NCBI GenBank assembly: GCA_017560705.1
Contig: JAFZEK010000114.1
Coordinates: forward strand, 1-7,052
Source: Bacteroidales bacterium
GTDB lineage: Bacteria > Bacteroidota > Bacteroidia > Bacteroidales > P3
Direction: 5' to 3'
Length of the DNA: 7,052 nt
Numbering within the stretch: position 1 is the first letter of the stretch; each line of letters begins with the position of its first letter. The notes under the pieces were generated by a model. That model did no database searches, had not been told where the DNA came from, and saw only the letters and a program-made list of their open reading frames with translations. Below, in pieces: positions 6,339 to 7,052 of the stretch. Made by a program: the position numbers and the translations under genes.

Positions 6339-6380
6339 AAAAAAAAGAGAGCCAAATCTGTTACCGAGTTGACTCTCTTT
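6339..6380 (-). terminator. Intrinsic terminator of the HU-like gene
   Basis: AAAGAGAG (6344-6351) pairs with CTCTCTTT (6373-6380); past one mismatch, CAA (6353-6355) pairs with TTG (6369-6371), leaving a loop of about 13 bases. An eight-A run (6339-6346) gives the U tract on the minus strand. It lies 65 bases past the HU-like stop codon. The plus-strand side is followed by CTCGAG, without a T tract, so rightward transcripts should not stop here efficiently. Confidence 0.85.
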
Positions 6381-6444
6381 CTCGAGTTAGAAGTTGCCTT
6401 AAAACTTAGAATAACTGCCAATTACTAACTTGCAGAAAAAAACA

Positions 6445-6999
6445 TTATCCTACAAAATCACCGCCAGGGTTAGAGTTTCCACCACCGCCAGGGTTGTTAG
6501 GCTCTACAGTTTCATCATCATCACCGTCGGGGAGTTCATCACCGTCGGGGTTTTGATTAAAGCGTTGGTACACCTTTTCGTCGGCAGTTAAATCCAAGCA
6601 TTTCCATACGCCGTCAAGTTCCAAATCCACATTTTGTAGTTTTTCCTTCAACTCGGTACTTGGACGGAAATTAATGTTCAACCCACGGAACTGACTCAAC
6701 CCAGCATTCTCGGGTGTTTTCACCGTCTTGCATTCGCAACTAAGTGAGAAGATGCCAAAACCAGGCAACTCAATGCTGTGTCCATTAAGCAAATAATTTT
6801 CCAATGCTTCCACAATGCCACATACACTGGCACTTACAAATGCTTGAGGCACATAACTGTTTTTGGTAATAGTTTTTATCAATTCTTCGCCACCTATAGT
6901 GGTGTAGCGGACTGGATAAAGTTTGTAGCCACTTGCTACTGTCTTGGAGTTCAAATAATTGATGTTCTGCTCCAAACTTTTCAATACGATTGTACTCAT
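6445..6999 (-). CDS. HU-family (HU-HIG-like) DNA-binding protein with acidic Gly/Pro-rich tail
   Basis: A complete 184-residue protein of the Bacteroidetes HU-related family (HU-HIG / TIGR01201 type), expected to bind DNA in the nucleoid. The HU fold covers about residues 25-122: 'YPVRYTTIGGEELIKTI' (28-44), a helical segment 'PQAFVSASVCGIVEALENYL' (51-70), the hallmark GHSIELPGFGIFSLS (73-87) and the DNA-binding arm region (about 88-108). A roughly 24-residue N-terminal extension precedes the usual HU start. The last 37 residues (about 148-184) are low complexity: PDGDEL-PDGDDD, then NPGGGGNS-NPGGDFVG. Each pair comes from a short tandem DNA duplication. Typical HU is about 90 residues, so this is about double. 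Several cysteines (C60, C88, C90, C134) are present. The ATG at 6999 follows an A-rich leader (AAAAAAAG) without Shine-Dalgarno. Its promoter lies beyond the window edge. Specific DNA targets or function are unknown. Confidence 0.87.
   Translation of the reverse strand: MSTIVLKSLEQNINYLNSKTVASGYKLYPVRYTTIGGEELIKTITKNSYVPQAFVSASVCGIVEALENYLLNGHSIELPGFGIFSLSCECKTVKTPENAGLSQFRGLNINFRPSTELKEKLQNVDLELDGVWKCLDLTADEKVYQRFNQNPDGDELPDGDDDETVEPNNPGGGGNSNPGGDFVG
6459..6495. repeat. Direct repeat of 13 bases, 24-base period, in the HU-like tail
   Basis: CACCGCCAGGGTT occurs at 6459-6471 and 6483-6495. In the coding frame it encodes the two NPGG units at the C-terminus. The 24-base period keeps the reading frame, so copy-number change would lengthen or shorten the tail by 8 residues. 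Confidence 0.8.
6519..6550. repeat. Direct repeat of 14 bases, 18-base period, in the HU-like tail
   Basis: CATCACCGTCGGGG occurs at 6519-6532 and 6537-6550. It encodes the two PDGDE/PDGDD units of the acidic tail. The 18-base period equals six codons and preserves the frame. Confidence 0.85.
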
Positions 7000-7035
7000 C
7001 TTTTTTTATCGGTTTTAATTTTATTATTATTTGAG

Positions 7036-7052
7036 GACGAGAGACGAGAGAC
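7036..7052. repeat. Heptamer tandem repeat GACGAGA, cut by the window end
   Basis: Two full copies of GACGAGA (7036-7042, 7043-7049) and the first three bases of a third run into the window edge, about 40 bases upstream of the HU-like start codon. The full copy number cannot be seen. It may be a short simple-sequence tract in the upstream region of the HU-like gene. Confidence 0.65.

Larger units (their letters stand above)
5942..6444. other. Gene-free region between the PgpH-like and HU-like genes
   Basis: No convincing gene lies here. From left to right it contains the leader of the PgpH-like gene with a perfect 14-bp palindrome (6003-6016), a candidate minus-strand promoter (6057-6086), an AT-rich segment with small dyads (AACATGTT at 6136-6143; near-palindrome ACAACAATTGCTGT at 6157-6170; CTGTT-GATA-AACAG at 6225-6238), an orphan plus-strand promoter match (6245-6276), the terminator of the HU-like gene (6339-6380) and that gene's 3' untranslated region of about 60 bases. 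Confidence 0.75.

Noticed and set aside
1..7052. Mobile elements, CRISPR arrays, toxin-antitoxin or defence genes, tRNA or rRNA
   Set aside because: I found no transposase, integrase, regularly spaced repeats, cloverleaf or defence-type domain. All long open frames with conserved motifs are housekeeping genes.

Overview
The window looks like an ordinary chromosomal housekeeping segment of a low-GC Bacteroidetes bacterium, most likely Bacteroidales. The evidence is the protein types (Bacteroidetes-style DnaA, an HU-HIG-like histone-family protein, a flavoredoxin-type flavin reductase ending in a lysine run), starts preceded by A-rich leaders instead of Shine-Dalgarno sequences, and promoter matches to the Bacteroidetes consensus TTTG-N19-21-TAnnTTTG. 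I do not assign a genus.

All five convincing genes lie on the minus strand, so transcription runs from right to left. In that order: (1) an HU-family DNA-binding protein with an acidic, Gly/Pro-rich tail (6445-6999), ended by a strong intrinsic terminator (6339-6380); (2) a 503-base gene-free stretch with an orphan plus-strand promoter match, a perfect 14-bp palindrome and the probable promoter of the next unit; (3) a two-gene unit, 19 bases apart, of a PgpH-like membrane HD phosphohydrolase (3854-5941) and rlmN (2797-3834), whose terminator hairpin overlaps the rlmN stop codon; (4) a 582-base gene-free stretch upstream of dnaA; (5) dnaA (769-2214) with its terminator (687-720); (6) a flavin reductase family gene (56-625), possibly ended by a weak AT-only palindrome and T tract.

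The most interesting part is the gene-free stretch at 2215-2796. It holds the dnaA promoter region, several inverted repeats, an AT-rich tract, one perfect DnaA box (2503-2511) with weaker ones nearby, and a local GC-skew change at that box. This is the expected layout of a replication origin next to dnaA, but one perfect box and the gene orientation leave it a hypothesis.

The genes serve core functions: replication initiation (DnaA), nucleoid binding (HU-like), probable c-di-AMP turnover (PgpH-like), rRNA/tRNA methylation (RlmN) and flavin-dependent redox chemistry. I see no mobile element, CRISPR array, tRNA, rRNA or defence system, and no clearly novel system. The items worth a second look are the candidate origin, the orphan promoter at 6245-6276 and the unexplained palindromes.
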